A stretch of DNA of 19,650 nt, from positions 1-19,650 of the forward strand of contig JAQIWT010000470.1 of the NCBI GenBank assembly GCA_034696485.1, written 5' to 3'. Source of the DNA: Isohypsibius dastychi. Lineage: Eukaryota; Tardigrada; Eutardigrada; Parachela; Isohypsibiidae. This document shows, in pieces, positions 1-8,803 of the stretch. Position numbers and translations under genes: made by a program. The notes under the pieces were generated by a model. That model saw only the letters and a list, made by a program, of their open reading frames with translations, ran no database searches and was not told the DNA's origin. Each line of letters opens with the position of its first letter. Positions within the stretch are counted from its first letter, which is position 1.

Positions 1-966
1 AGACAAGAAACGGTTCATCGTGTTCAGCACTGAAGAAGGACTTAAGCAGCTCAAGAACAGTGACACTTGGCTTGCGGATGGAACCTTCAAAACGACTCCG
101 CTTCTGTTTCATCAGCTTTACACCATCCATGCAGTTGTACACGGCGCTGTGATTCCAGTTATGTATTCTTTGTTGAAAGACAAAAAGAAGGACACTTACA
201 GGCGCTTATTTGAGATGTTGTTGGGAAAGATCCGGGAGGCATGCAGAGACGACGACTATGCCGGGCCAAACCTGATGGTAATGGACTTCGAGCGGACATC
301 AATCAACGCCTTTTCGAAAGTTTTCACAAACACCGTCATGAAAGGTGCCTATTCAAGTTCAATTCAAGATTTGATTTAAATAATGAGTAACTTGGTGTCG
401 GATGATTCAAGATATAAAAGCAATTGAGCATTTATCAACAATGTCTTGGAAAATTCGTTTTTTCAGGATGCAACTTTCATTTTGGGCAGAGCCTTTATCG
501 CAAAATCGTCAGTTCGGGCAACCCTGAGTGATACCAGAATGAGCCGGAGTTTGTAGAGCAGTGCAAGATGGTGTCGGCCCTGGCATTTGTTCCGCCGGCT
601 GAAGTCACGAATGCGTGGAATGAACTGAAGCCTCTACTGACCCTTCTCCCGGAAGAATATCTGAAATATTTCGCCGAAACCTATGTTGGATCCGAGCAAC
701 GTAATGGGACCCCAAAACCACCTATGTATGACATCGATTTGTGGAACTGTTTCTACCGAGTTCAGAACGGCGAGCCACGGACGACCAACAACGTGGAAGC
801 GTGGCACCGAACTTTCCAGGAGACAATCGATGGCCATCATCCCTCAATTTATTCCTTCTTCGATAGTCTGCGTGATGAGCAGAAAATACAGGATATCAAG
901 ATGCGTCAAATTTTGGCCGGGGATACAACAGTAAAGCAGAAGCCGAAAGCAGAACAGCGAACTTAA
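1..966 (+). pseudogene. MULE-type transposase, 3' part, two exons, one internal stop
   Basis: Mutator-like transposase of the kind often found beside FLYWCH zinc fingers; the family cuts and pastes DNA transposons in the nucleus. The reading frame is already open at base 2, so the 5' part lies outside the window. Exon 1 (to 344) carries the MULE-domain signature SDTWLADGTFKTTP, then FHQLYTIHA and VMDFERTSINAF. A phase-1 intron (345-466) joins it to exon 2, which restores the conserved GCNFHFGQSLYRKI segment. The same frame then runs to the TAA at 964-966 and contains LAFVPP, a YFAETYVG segment and PRTTNNVEAWHRTF, all typical of these transposases. One in-frame TGA at 529-531 breaks exon 2. 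Apart from that stop the protein is well conserved, so it is either a young pseudogene or carries a sequencing error. No terminal inverted repeat was seen on the 3' side. Confidence 0.82.
345..466 (+). other. Intron of the MULE transposase gene (phase 1)
   Basis: A GT donor at 345 follows ATGAAAG, and a TTTTTTCAG acceptor ends at 466. Joining the two sides gives the codon GGA and reads into the conserved Cys-Asn-Phe-His-Phe segment. Without this splice, exon 1 runs into a stop at 377-379. Length 122 bp. Confidence 0.75.
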
Positions 967-2059
967 CGCTTGATGAATCTTTGTGACAGGTATGATCCAA
1001 AGAACAATCTCGACTTTCCGACTGGTATTGCTAAAACGATTAAGCTGCATCACTGATTGCCTGATATGTTTTTTGGTCCATCGTTCTGGTTCTATTTTTC
1101 GCTAGTTGCAGCTTACTGAGTATGTTGCGGTGTTTTCAGAATTGAGAAGTTTCACTTTGAATGCTCTCACTCAGTTGTTACGAATTCTTTGGTATTATCA
1201 TTCTCTCTCTTTGTCCAGTTTTTCAGTTGTCCGAAATATCCTGTTATAGTTAGCTGACATTAAATCTTTTTCCCGGGACCATTTTACACAGAGACCATTG
1301 GACGCACAGATCAGTTGTCGCTTGGTCGTTATGTCGGCAAGACGAAAACTAAGTTCAGATTAGAAGTCGGCTGGTACGATCAGTCGCAATACGAATTGTC
1401 TTCGGACAAGAAGTCGCCGGACTTCGTGTCACTGGACCAAATGATACTCTAGGACCAACTGTCGCGAGACGAACTGACGTGCAGCCAATGCGTTCCTTGG
1501 GGAATGTCCAAGAATCGGCGTCATTCTCATACCTCACGATTCTTGCTTTGTAATGATGCAATCCATTTTACTGGACTGCATCATTATGGAGCAATACTGA
1601 GCTCAGGGCACACTGGGCTTTCAAGTCCCGATCACACCGATTTTTGATACTGCAAAATATGAAAAAAGGCCGGCTATAGTCAGTTTTAATAATCAGGGAC
1701 CTTTCCTATTAAGAGAATAAAAGGGTTGGCTATAGTTAAACAGGAACAGTTAAAGGTGTCGATGCAGTGAAACAGAAACTTTGAAGCGCGGCTAAGGCCA
1801 TTACGTAGAAAGTAATGATTTATTGTCACAATAATTGGTTTGAAATCTCATTGGACAGCAAAACTTTGTCAATTTCAACTGGAGTCCATGACGAAACAAA
1901 ACTAATGAGAACGGAGCAAAACTGGTGATATCAATCCAAGGCTTTGGATAAAGTTTTCGGTAACAGAACACTTACCGTAATTTACCGATGTAAAGCCCGG
2001 GCTTCTATTCTTTCAAAGGCCGGAAAGTTGGGCCTTTTTTTCGGGGTGGCTTTTATTTC
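967..2059. other. Gene-free stretch
   Basis: No convincing coding region was found on either strand; the open frames are short and resemble no protein. The only structure seen is the hairpin at 1543-1594, listed separately. Around 1300-1500 short GAC/GTCG-containing words recur irregularly, without a clear period. Confidence 0.5.
1543..1594. repeat. Imperfect foldback hairpin
   Basis: The 14-base arm at 1551-1564 (TAATGATGCAATCC) pairs with 1573-1586 (GGACTGCATCATTA) with one mismatch across an 8-base loop. Weaker pairing extends outward (TTGCT at 1543 with AGCAA at 1594). It could be a remnant foldback element or a chance hairpin. No flanking target duplication is clear. Confidence 0.55.
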
Positions 2060-2080
2060 GGGGGGGGGGGGGGGGGGGGG
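2060..2080. repeat. Homopolymer tract of 21 G
   Basis: An uninterrupted run of 21 guanines on the plus strand, followed by TTTTAAAC. It can form a G-quadruplex, and its exact length is likely to vary between reads and individuals. A second tract of 22 G lies at 11574-11595. Confidence 0.9.
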
Positions 2081-2116
2081 TTTTAAACGGACCACCGGAT
2101 ACCCGGCAATTTCTTC

Positions 2117-2365
2117 TTCGATTTCAAAACCTTTTCCTTCGTTCTCGAGGTCATCAGACAGAGGTTTTGAGAGTGAGGGTCAACGGACAGAGGTTTGAAA
2201 AAGTTACGTCATAACCAAAAGTGACGTAGCAACCCCACAATACCTGACAATTATAGCTCCGATTTCAAAAACTTTTTCAAAAGCTTTTCATTGAGGTTTT
2301 GACAATGCAGGTCAACAGACAGAGGTTTGAAAACTGACGTCAAAACCAAAAGTGACGTCACAACC
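2117..2365. repeat. Diverged tandem repeat with a period of about 132 bp
   Basis: The block starting at 2161 (GAGGTTTTGA, then GTCAAC, GACAGAGGTTTGAAAA, ACGTCA and AACCAAAAGTGACGT) recurs at 2293 with the same order and spacing of 132 bases. The preceding words TCGATTTCAAAAC and CCGATTTCAAAAA (near 2125 and 2260) also match. After about 2365 the second copy runs into the minisatellite. Open frames here are only by-products of the repeat and were not called as genes. Confidence 0.7.
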
Positions 2366-2493
2366 GGGAAGTGATGCCATTTCCGCCGGAAGTAACGTCG
2401 CAACAGGAAGTGATGTCATTTCCGCCGGAATTAACCCCACAACCGGAAGTGACGTCACAACCAGAAGTGATGTCATTTCCGCCGAAAGTAGCG
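2335..2493. repeat. Minisatellite rich in TGACGTCA and CCGGAAGT words
   Basis: The palindrome TGACGTCA occurs exactly at 2335, 2353 and 2450, and near-copies (TGATGTCA) occur at 2411 and 2468. CCGGAAGT occurs at 2386 and 2443. A longer module, GAAGTGATGTCATTTCCGCC, repeats at about 57-base spacing. TGACGTCA is the classic CREB/ATF site and CCGGAAGT the core Ets site in animals. Whether they act here is unknown; they may simply be the repeat unit. Confidence 0.7.
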
Positions 2494-2560
2494 GCGAACC
2501 CGGATGTGTCGACGAACCCGGATGTAATGGTGAACCCGGATATAACAGCGAACCCGGCTG
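2494..2560. repeat. 18-bp tandem repeat, about 3.7 copies
   Basis: Units start at 2494, 2512, 2530 and 2548, each built on GAACCCGGATGT or a close variant, with three full copies and one partial copy. It directly follows the minisatellite and ends in a T-rich stretch. A frame through it reads as a simple peptide repeat (NPD), but nothing suggests a gene. Confidence 0.8.
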
Positions 2561-3464
2561 TTTTTTTAATTATTCATTTCCTAAATATTTTTTTTTTAAA
2601 TTAAGTGTTCAACTCATTTTTTTGGGATTAAAAATTCGGGGGGACAGTATGCGAACTGCCAATTGGCATGGGGAAAGTGGTTCTCAAACCACTCTTCAAG
2701 GAATATTTAATTCACGTTTTTCCTTCAACTCAAATTTATTCAATTTCAATGAAACTTCGAGCCATGGTGTGGTTATCTGGCTACGCTGCCTGAAGCGGCG
2801 CGTCCGGCTTGTATCATTATATGAACCGAGTATTATATCTGTCAAGTTGATCCGTTTTTAGACTGGATCAAGGCAAAGCGGTTCTTTGATAAGGGTAGCA
2901 ATTTCTAAATTTGGCACTTAAAATGGATTTAGGCAGCGTGCAACATGTCGTGATTCACGTAGCATGACGACAAAAAACGAGCAACCGGAAAAGCTCTGAA
3001 TTGTGGAGCATCCATTTACAACTGCTCTGAGTTATGAACGGGAACTCAGTAGCTACGGACTGCAGCGAGTCAGTCACACCGAATATATATATACTGAGCC
3101 TACCGAGTATACCGGAAAATTCGAACTGTACAAAGCTGAGGAGCAGACTAAAGGTGCCTGGTATGTACCTGTCGAATCAACCGGTCAACATGACCTGTTC
3201 GAATTGGGTCAATCAAAGGTTACTTTTGGCCCGAGGGCAGCCATATCTTTCAGCGAAAAACTTCAATAGAAAAATTCAAATTGCGTTGAATGTTGAGATT
3301 TCTCAGGAAGCAGAAACTGGTAGCATCTCATGATGTACTGAATATATAAGAATAAGATTGCTACTAACAGACAACAGGGGCGCCACATTGAATAGAAAAA
3401 TCATTCAATTTGATGCTGCACTCCTGTTATCTGAGGTGAGAAAAGAAAAGATCGCATATTCGAC
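2561..3464. other. Gene-free stretch
   Basis: Frames of up to 99 residues exist at 3003-3333, but they overlap each other, show no domain or signal peptide, and were not called. A short imperfect inverted repeat (ACAACAGG at 3370-3377 and CCTGTTAT at 3422-3429) brackets 3367-3432. Otherwise nothing was recognised. Confidence 0.5.
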
Positions 3465-3768
3465 TAACAACTTCTGATTTCATTCCTGTTTGATTAGATA
3501 TGGACTGATTTACACAAAGGAACGTGAAAAGGTTGGGTTTATCTTAGCTGAGCAGATGGAATATTGCTCTCATCAGCCATTGTTCGCAATCGATTAAGAT
3601 AGCGTGCCCTCGAGAACTTTCTCCTGTTCTGCATTTAAAGAAGCAGAAGCAACAGTGATTTTGTTGATGAAATTACTCCCACTTATTTTACTCACGCAAT
3701 GATGATCGATCATAAAGCTTCGGTCGGTTTATTCCTAATTGTGGTCTATGCAGCAACAGGTGAGTCTT
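3465..3768 (+). pseudogene. Duplicated promoter, leader and signal-peptide exon of the PAN-LRR gene
   Basis: About 300 bases match, by eye and along their whole length, the reverse complement of the region upstream of and including exon 1 of the PAN-LRR gene (about 14615-14275). Shared landmarks are AACTTCTG, TGATTAGATATGGACTGA, CGAGAAC and the exon itself. The exon is open (ATG at 3699; 20 codons plus one base to 3759). It encodes a hydrophobic leader, MMIDHKASVGLFLIVVYAAT, and ends in a consensus donor G|GTGAGT. No copy of exon 2 follows, so this is a partial duplication. The donor phase (1) matches the acceptor of the proline-rich gene at 3997, so the leader could be spliced onto that gene. 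Confidence 0.75.
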
Positions 3769-3901
3769 TATCTTTATCGGATTGAAATCCATCTGATCTA
3801 GAATCAACTTTTCCGGTGGCTTTTCTCAAACTGACCTAGAAGTCTGACAGCTAATATAATATGTTTCACCTTGTCTTATTCTCCCGTTGAAACTGTCCAC
3901 A

Positions 3902-4187
3902 ATGCTCAAAGTCTCAGTTTCGCTTGCGGTTCTCATAGGTAAGTCACCATTCGAACTCATAACTTTCCTACAGGACTAACTGAATGACATTCTCAGGCTG
4001 CATTGCCCTGACTGCCGCAAGACCACATCCCCCTCCAGGTCCACCGTGTCAAGGCGGTGAAGGGATCCCAGGAGGAGGCGCACTTGGTCAACCAGTACGT
4101 GCAATCCCAGGTCCACCGACCCCTGATATGTATCCCTGTTCATCAGGACCACCTCCAACCGGCCCACCACCAGCTGTCAAGCCTTGA
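3902..4187 (+). CDS. Small secreted proline/glycine-rich peptide, two exons
   Basis: Exon 1 (3902-3938) and exon 2 (3997-4187) are joined across a 58-bp GT-AG intron in phase 1; a CTAAC branch-like word lies about 20 bases before the acceptor. The product is 75 residues. Residues 1-20 (MLKVSVSLAVLIGCIALTAA) form a good signal peptide. The remainder starts RPHPPPGPPC and is rich in Pro and Gly, with two cysteines near residues 30 and 60 that could pair, and no membrane segment. Length and composition fit an invertebrate secreted antimicrobial-like, neuropeptide-like or matrix peptide, but no family was recognised. The frame, splice signals and signal peptide agree, so a real gene is likely. 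Its function is unknown. Confidence 0.7.
3939..3996 (+). other. Intron of the proline-rich peptide gene
   Basis: Donor ATAG|GTAAGT at 3939 and acceptor TTCTCAG ending at 3996; 58 bp. An alternative AG at 3971-3973 (CTACAG) would carry intron sequence into the mRNA and is less likely. Confidence 0.7.
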
Positions 4188-4414
4188 ATTTAGTCATGAG
4201 TTGGCCGCTGAAGCCTCGCCGAGATTCTTGAGACACAAATGAAAATTAAGCTTCTTTTATGATGTGTGCCAGTAGAACTACTGTAAAATGCTTAATTGCT
4301 TACTCTCTTTGTCCCGAGACGGTGGTTGTTATAATGCGTAGAACCAATCGAGAGATTTGCGGGAATGAGAGGAATCAGTGGTAGGGCGGCAGGCGCTGGA
4401 GCCGTGAGCTCACG

Positions 4415-5560
4415 TCAACGTAGCCACCCAGGCCAACTGAAACCCCCGTTTATTAGAGAAGCTGGGCGGGTGGGATGGTCGCAAAACAACCAGAACTGCA
4501 GAAAAGTAAACTGCCGCGAAATACAAGAAAATGTCGAGTGCGGGAACCGAGGAACGTGATGAAGCTGAGGTTGTCGGATATAGGTTTTGTAGGCTGAGCT
4601 CTGCCAACGGCCCGCTGATTGAATTTGTGAATCAGGTTCAGGTATCCCACTTTGAGCTGCGGTGGTAGCGGCTCCCATGCGAAAGCTGTGTGAGCTGTAG
4701 AGATGGGTACGGTGGAAAGGCAAGCTTGGAATTGGAACGCGCGAGAGAACGAACGTGGAATGAGGAACGCACCGTCTTCGAGAATGAAGAGCGGCATCGA
4801 GCTCGAAAGAGCATGACGAGCAAATCGGACTGCGTGGTATTGGTAGAATGCGTGGACGGGACAAATGTCATGAGAATTTGCTTGAATCACTATGACGTGT
4901 CCTTTGTTGAACTGGTCGGATTTTGATGATCGAATGCTGAGTTGAAGATTCGGGGGAGTCACGGACACGTCGTTGAGGCGGAGTGTTCGATCGTTAGAGC
5001 GAGATGGATGAGGTGCAGTGAATTCACTCATTCTGAGAAGACCAAAGAATGCTGTGGTAAACGCGCACCAGTAGAGTCGCTGATCGTGAGCGGAATAGGA
5101 TGATTGTAGTAGATTTGATTTAATGGTCATAAGTAAAGGAATGGTTACAGGCAACCGGCGATCCGGATTGAAAGCAGTCAGCCGCTGATATCCATGTAAT
5201 GCGTGTGAAATCTGGACGGATTGTAGCGGGGACGGGATATCTCGCTCAGCATGAAGATTTTGGATCGCGGCCAAGTAGACTTTGACGGTGGATAGAGCGA
5301 TTTGTTCCTCAAACAAATGTCCGATGAAATTGAGGACCGTTGACGTAGAAGCGTGGAGCGAATCAACGCCGAATAGTCGACAGAATTTGAAGAAACGCTG
5401 TTCGCCGGTAGAATATGCGAGACGCGTTGTGGGCGCTATATGGTTTTGAAGTAGTCGTGATGCGGTTGAGTTCAGAGGCCCTGAAAAAGTAAATCGAGTG
5501 AATCGTTGGGTAGCGGGGTTTGAGTTGGAGCGGCGAAGGGATCCAGTTCATGGAACCGAT
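4415..5560 (-). pseudogene. DIRS/Ngaro tyrosine recombinase with one frameshift
   Basis: Integrates circular cDNA by site-specific recombination in this retroelement class. The frame is open from about 5560, overlapping the end of RNase H, through the N-terminal core-binding part (RFFKFCRLFG, FEEQIALSTVKVYLAAIQNL). Box I is FFGLLRMSEFT with the catalytic Arg. The SKSDQFNKGH segment carries the beta-hairpin lysine. A one-base frameshift near 4700-4730 then moves the frame. The downstream frame (from about 4864) gives box II SSHSFRMGAATTAA with His and Arg, GRWQSSAYKTYIR with Trp and the likely nucleophile Tyr, and then the C-terminus. All catalytic residues are present, but in two frames. The overlap of RNase H and recombinase frames is normal for this group. 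The start codon is not clear. Confidence 0.8.
4479..4563 (-). repeat. Direct repeat A2 of the Ngaro-like element
   Basis: Matches 10313-10393 in the same orientation with a few substitutions and a small gap; the shared core is ACAACCAGAACTGCAGAAAAG. It lies just after the recombinase coding region. A second repeat pair (B1/B2), which typical Ngaro elements also have, was not found. Confidence 0.7.
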
Positions 5561-6066
5561 CAATTTGAAATCTCGAAAGTGAATCGGCCAGCTCGTTACA
5601 GCAACCATCGATGTGTTTGATGGACAAAGCAAAATGCTTTTCTGACGCAACGCCGACGATCAGACGCATAATGCTGAGAACGGAGTCGCTGGTGGAGCCT
5701 AGTTTGTCCCAGGCTTGACAAACACCAAGGTTATCACAGTGAAGCAGCATCCGTTGGCCAGTGAAGCGGTGACCCCACACAGAACAGGCGAGGAAAACGG
5801 GAATAAATTTGCACAGCTCGATACTTGGTGTTTTTGCAAGGAAACGCTCTGGCCAGCGAAACTGGAACCAGTCACCGCTACAGTAGCCGGCGCAACCGAT
5901 AGTCGATGAGGCATCCGTGAAGAGCGAGGTGGTCCATGGAGTAAGCCATTTTGAACCAAGAAACGGTGCGGATCCGTTCCATTTAGGAAGGAATTCGAGC
6001 CACCACTCTACGTCCAACCGAAAGTTGTCATCCAGAAGAATTTTTGTGAGGGGGTGGCCTTTGGAG
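5472..6066 (-). CDS. RNase H domain of the Ngaro-like element
   Basis: Degrades the RNA strand of the RNA/DNA hybrid during reverse transcription. Counted from the minus-strand codon at 6017, the acidic residues stand in FTDASS (Asp 35), IELCKF (Glu 67), LHCDNLG (Asp 95) and NELADSLSR (Asp 145). The upstream WWLEFLPKWNG segment is typical of the link between RT and RNase H in DIRS-like elements. It has no start of its own: it is the continuation of the RT frame, cut off by the LTR element at 6066/6067. Reading across the junction without the insert keeps the frame open. It stops at TGA 5472-5474, inside the start of the overlapping recombinase frame. Confidence 0.8.
6063..6066. repeat. Left target-site duplication (GGAG) of the LTR element
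   Basis: GGAG at 6063-6066 directly precedes the left LTR, and GGAG at 9062-9065 directly follows the right LTR. A 4-bp duplication fits Gypsy-type integration. Confidence 0.75.
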
Positions 6067-6324
6067 TGTTACGGTGCGTCGTAACCTCGGCTGTAGATAG
6101 TTTATAAAGGTCACGGAAGCTGACTGGCGATCCCAACTTTAATCATCGAACTACAATCGGACTTCAAAGCGTAGGCTAGAATGAGCTATGTGAGAGATGA
6201 TAGAGTTAGTGTAGGACTAACAAGAACAACAGCTTATATAGTGGTCAAGGAAAGGCGGAACATTCAGCTGGTCAGCAGGACCAAATCAAGAGCAGAGAGA
6301 GAAACAAGTTTTATCCCCGTAACA
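6067..6324 (-). repeat. 3' long terminal repeat (258 bp)
   Basis: Starts TGTTACGG and ends CCGTAACA, so it has TG..CA ends inside an 8-bp terminal inverted repeat. It is identical to the copy at 8804-9061 except for one base (GGCGATCCC here, GGCAATCCC there). A TATATAAG box lies on the minus strand at 6233-6240. Confidence 0.93.
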
Positions 6325-6337
6325 TTTCCTCCCCGTG
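6325..6337 (-). other. Polypurine tract for plus-strand priming
   Basis: The minus strand reads CACGGGGAGGAAA, ending exactly at the 3' LTR boundary. This is the expected place and composition for a polypurine tract, and it independently supports the minus orientation. Confidence 0.7.
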
Positions 6338-7692
6338 AGATTAAGGCTCGTCCTCGAGACAGCAGATGAGTAACGCACAGGCATCCAAGAATCTCCAGGT
6401 TTCCTTCTCTCAGGTGGGCATTTAACGACCCGTACGGTGGAGCAGCCGTAGCGTATACTGAGGCATTGACTTCGGTCACCCAGGTCATCACTTCAACACT
6501 GTGGCTACAGATGGCGATACGGAGGGCTAGGGGTTGAATAATGACGCCACGATAGGTGCAACTGCTGTAGGGTGCAAAAAATCAACAAACAATAGAAAAC
6601 GAGAACAAAGCAAATGGGATACTCACAGTGATACTTACTTCAGACAACACAAACAGCCACATTTCTGTTTCAGATAACCGTGTTTTTGTATTTTCGAATA
6701 GATTGCAACACAGCCAACAAAATGTTTTTCAATCAACAAGGTTGCATTTTTTTTTATCAGAATTCAGATTCAGTTTTTCCCGTAGAATAACAAACTACTG
6801 TTACCTGAACGAGTATTTCGAAACCGAATGTTCCTATTTTGAACCAACTCGATGATGTCCAGTTTACACTGAGAATTCCTTCCCCTCACCACGTTCAGCC
6901 TGATGCTTCATTTCTTCAATTTCGTGTCCTCAAATGTTTCAACACAGAGAATACAGATGAATGCAGCAATTACTCTTCACATGCTTATTCTTCGCCAATC
7001 TGTTCTTGACCTGAGCCAGCATTTGACCTACAACCATAAATCGAATCCAGTCTCATAACTTCGCGCAGAGTGTCCCCAAACATGTTGTGTCCAGTTTATG
7101 CAAGTCATAAAAATCACTATTCACCCTTTCTTAACTCGTATTCTCACTTCTTCTCTCTTCTCCGCACAGGAAGGATGGGAGCGGCTTGCACGTCTGACAA
7201 ATAATTCACGGATATAAAAATACCATACACCGAAGAATAAATAAGTGTTGCAATGAGAATAAATGCAAGCTTTCCAAAAGCTTCTGAAAATTTTCCTCAA
7301 CACCTCAAAATTCTCAAAATTCTCAACATTCTCAAAATTCTCAAAATCCCAGACTCAAATTACCACCAAAAATTGCAATTACTGAACACCCGGGGCCCCA
7401 TTATTCTTCCCAAAAAAACCCTGCTCCAACCACCTCTTACTTTCAATCCGAGCAGAAAAAAAACATTCATCATCAACATAATCATTGCTTCAGAAATACA
7501 ATTATCATCTCAAAATTTCCGAAACATCCCTCTCTTAACCAAAACCAACCCAAAAATCTTCAAAATTTATTCTAAATCTCGAAACCATACACATCGTTAC
7601 TTAAGATCTAACACGCCGCCGCTCCCATCATAAAATGTTTCTCTTTGGCGATTTGAGCCCACTCACAGTTCTGTCACTTTATCGGACTGGAT
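6338..7692 (-). other. Non-coding 3' half of the LTR element
   Basis: No frame with pol or env similarity was found on either strand; the open frames are short and low in complexity. The minus strand is T/G-rich (the plus strand A/C-rich) around 7200-7600. A 9-bp tandem repeat lies at 7304-7348. Confidence 0.65.
7304..7348. repeat. 9-bp tandem repeat (CTCAAAATT)n, five copies
   Basis: Copies start at 7304, 7313, 7322, 7331 and 7340; the third and fifth each have one substitution. It lies inside the non-coding part of the LTR element. Confidence 0.9.
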
Positions 7693-8634
7693 TTAATGAC
7701 CATCGTAAAACCCAGCGAAATCTTGCATGTTCTCACAAAAGCGTGCTATATGACCAGCTTGACCGCAATCATAACAAATTTTATGACAATCCCACACATC
7801 ACTTTCATAAATTTCGTTCAGGTTGCCTGTGCATTCTTTATGGTTCTGTTGTTGCTTCACCTGGACGATTTCTTCGATCAATTCGGTTTGAAATTCAGCC
7901 ATCTGAGTGTTCAGTTTTTCAATTGCTTCGAAAATAGTTTTATTACTGTTCCCAGCTAACATGTCCAGAGCCGGCACTTGTTTGACCAAACCTGCATTCC
8001 AGTGACCCCATGAATAGTCGGCTTCCTCGCTTTGCAATGAAGCGGCTCGTTTGATGTTCCTTTTCCTTGCTGCATCTCTCAGCCATATAGTGAAAGCATC
8101 TACTGTACTTGGTTTTGCATTCAAATACTCAATTTTCAGATGGGGTGGCAGATTCGAGTACAAATATGCAACTTTGGTCGTTTCTCCTGCGCTCGAGTCA
8201 ATGGCATCAAATCTCCTCACTGTTTGGAAAACATAAGACAGTGGGTTCTCATCTGCCTGATCAGTTTTTGAACTTCCCTCAATGTCATGATCGAACACGT
8301 TTTTCCCAAATGTTGCAAGAAAATGTCGTTTCAAATCATTCCAATCAGCAATAGCGTTTTTACAAGACTCATGCCACAACATGGCGTTTTCGGTTACCGC
8401 GAGATAGAAGTTTTTTATTTTGTCATCATTATTCCAGTTATGCACATGTCCACATCGCTCAAATCTCAGCAAAAACTCTTCCGCATCTTCGTGCGGTTGC
8501 CCACTAAAACACGGCAGATCGCTCAGTTTCAACACTCGAGCGGTGTTCGGTACTGCACATTTTCGAAAAGCTGAAACTAAATCGGATAGGTCCACCACAT
8601 TGGCCAATTGCCCATTTGTTTGCGTTGACGACAT
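7693..8634 (-). CDS. gag: Gag protein of the LTR element, with CCHC zinc knuckle
   Basis: Structural protein that packages element RNA into cytoplasmic particles. The first ATG in the frame is at 8632-8634, giving about 313 residues; the frame is open up to about 8682 without an ATG. The middle part has the retrotransposon-Gag pattern, including MLWHESCKN and DWNDLKRHFLATFG. A glutamine-rich stretch (VKQQQNHKE) comes before a single zinc knuckle, CYDCGQAGHIARFC (CX2CX4HX4C), close to the C-terminus. The frame is intact from end to end, in contrast to the broken genes of the host element. No frame for a protease follows the stop, so this is a free-standing Gag. Confidence 0.85.
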   Translation of the reverse strand: MSSTQTNGQLANVVDLSDLVSAFRKCAVPNTARVLKLSDLPCFSGQPHEDAEEFLLRFERCGHVHNWNNDDKIKNFYLAVTENAMLWHESCKNAIADWNDLKRHFLATFGKNVFDHDIEGSSKTDQADENPLSYVFQTVRRFDAIDSSAGETTKVAYLYSNLPPHLKIEYLNAKPSTVDAFTIWLRDAARKRNIKRAASLQSEEADYSWGHWNAGLVKQVPALDMLAGNSNKTIFEAIEKLNTQMAEFQTELIEEIVQVKQQQNHKECTGNLNEIYESDVWDCHKICYDCGQAGHIARFCENMQDFAGFYDGH

Positions 8635-8803
8635 CGTACTTGAAGTTGAGGTACCAACATCACCCGTTGTCCCAACAGACAAGTTCTAATCCTTCAACGA
8701 CTTGAATCTAAAGGCCATCTCACTTCATTGAAAACTGGTTGCCACTCACCATAATCCTCAACATTGAATCCGTTCCTGGACGACCTTCGGTACGGCCTCC
8801 AAA
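8635..8803 (-). other. 5' leader of the LTR element with putative primer-binding site
   Basis: Directly inside the 5' LTR the minus strand reads TTTGGAGGCCGTACCGAAGG. The TGG two bases in could pair with the CCA end of a tRNA primer. I could not assign the tRNA. The rest is a leader of about 170 bases before the gag ATG. Confidence 0.4.

Noticed and set aside
2352-2861. Open frames of 169 and 77 residues over the minisatellite
   Set aside because: The residues only mirror the DNA repeat in two frames, there is no domain or signal peptide, and the 3' half is unrelated T-rich sequence.
3003-3333. Overlapping frames of 88 and 99 residues
   Set aside because: Two frames compete over the same bases, neither has recognisable motifs, and no splice or signal evidence supports either.
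3367-3432. Tiny inverted repeat as a 66-bp MITE
   Set aside because: Arms are about 11 bases with a mismatch, and no target duplication is visible.
7253-7633. 126-residue plus-strand frame inside the LTR element
   Set aside because: It runs through the 9-bp tandem repeat and A/C-rich sequence, on the strand opposite to the element; its composition is that of the repeat.
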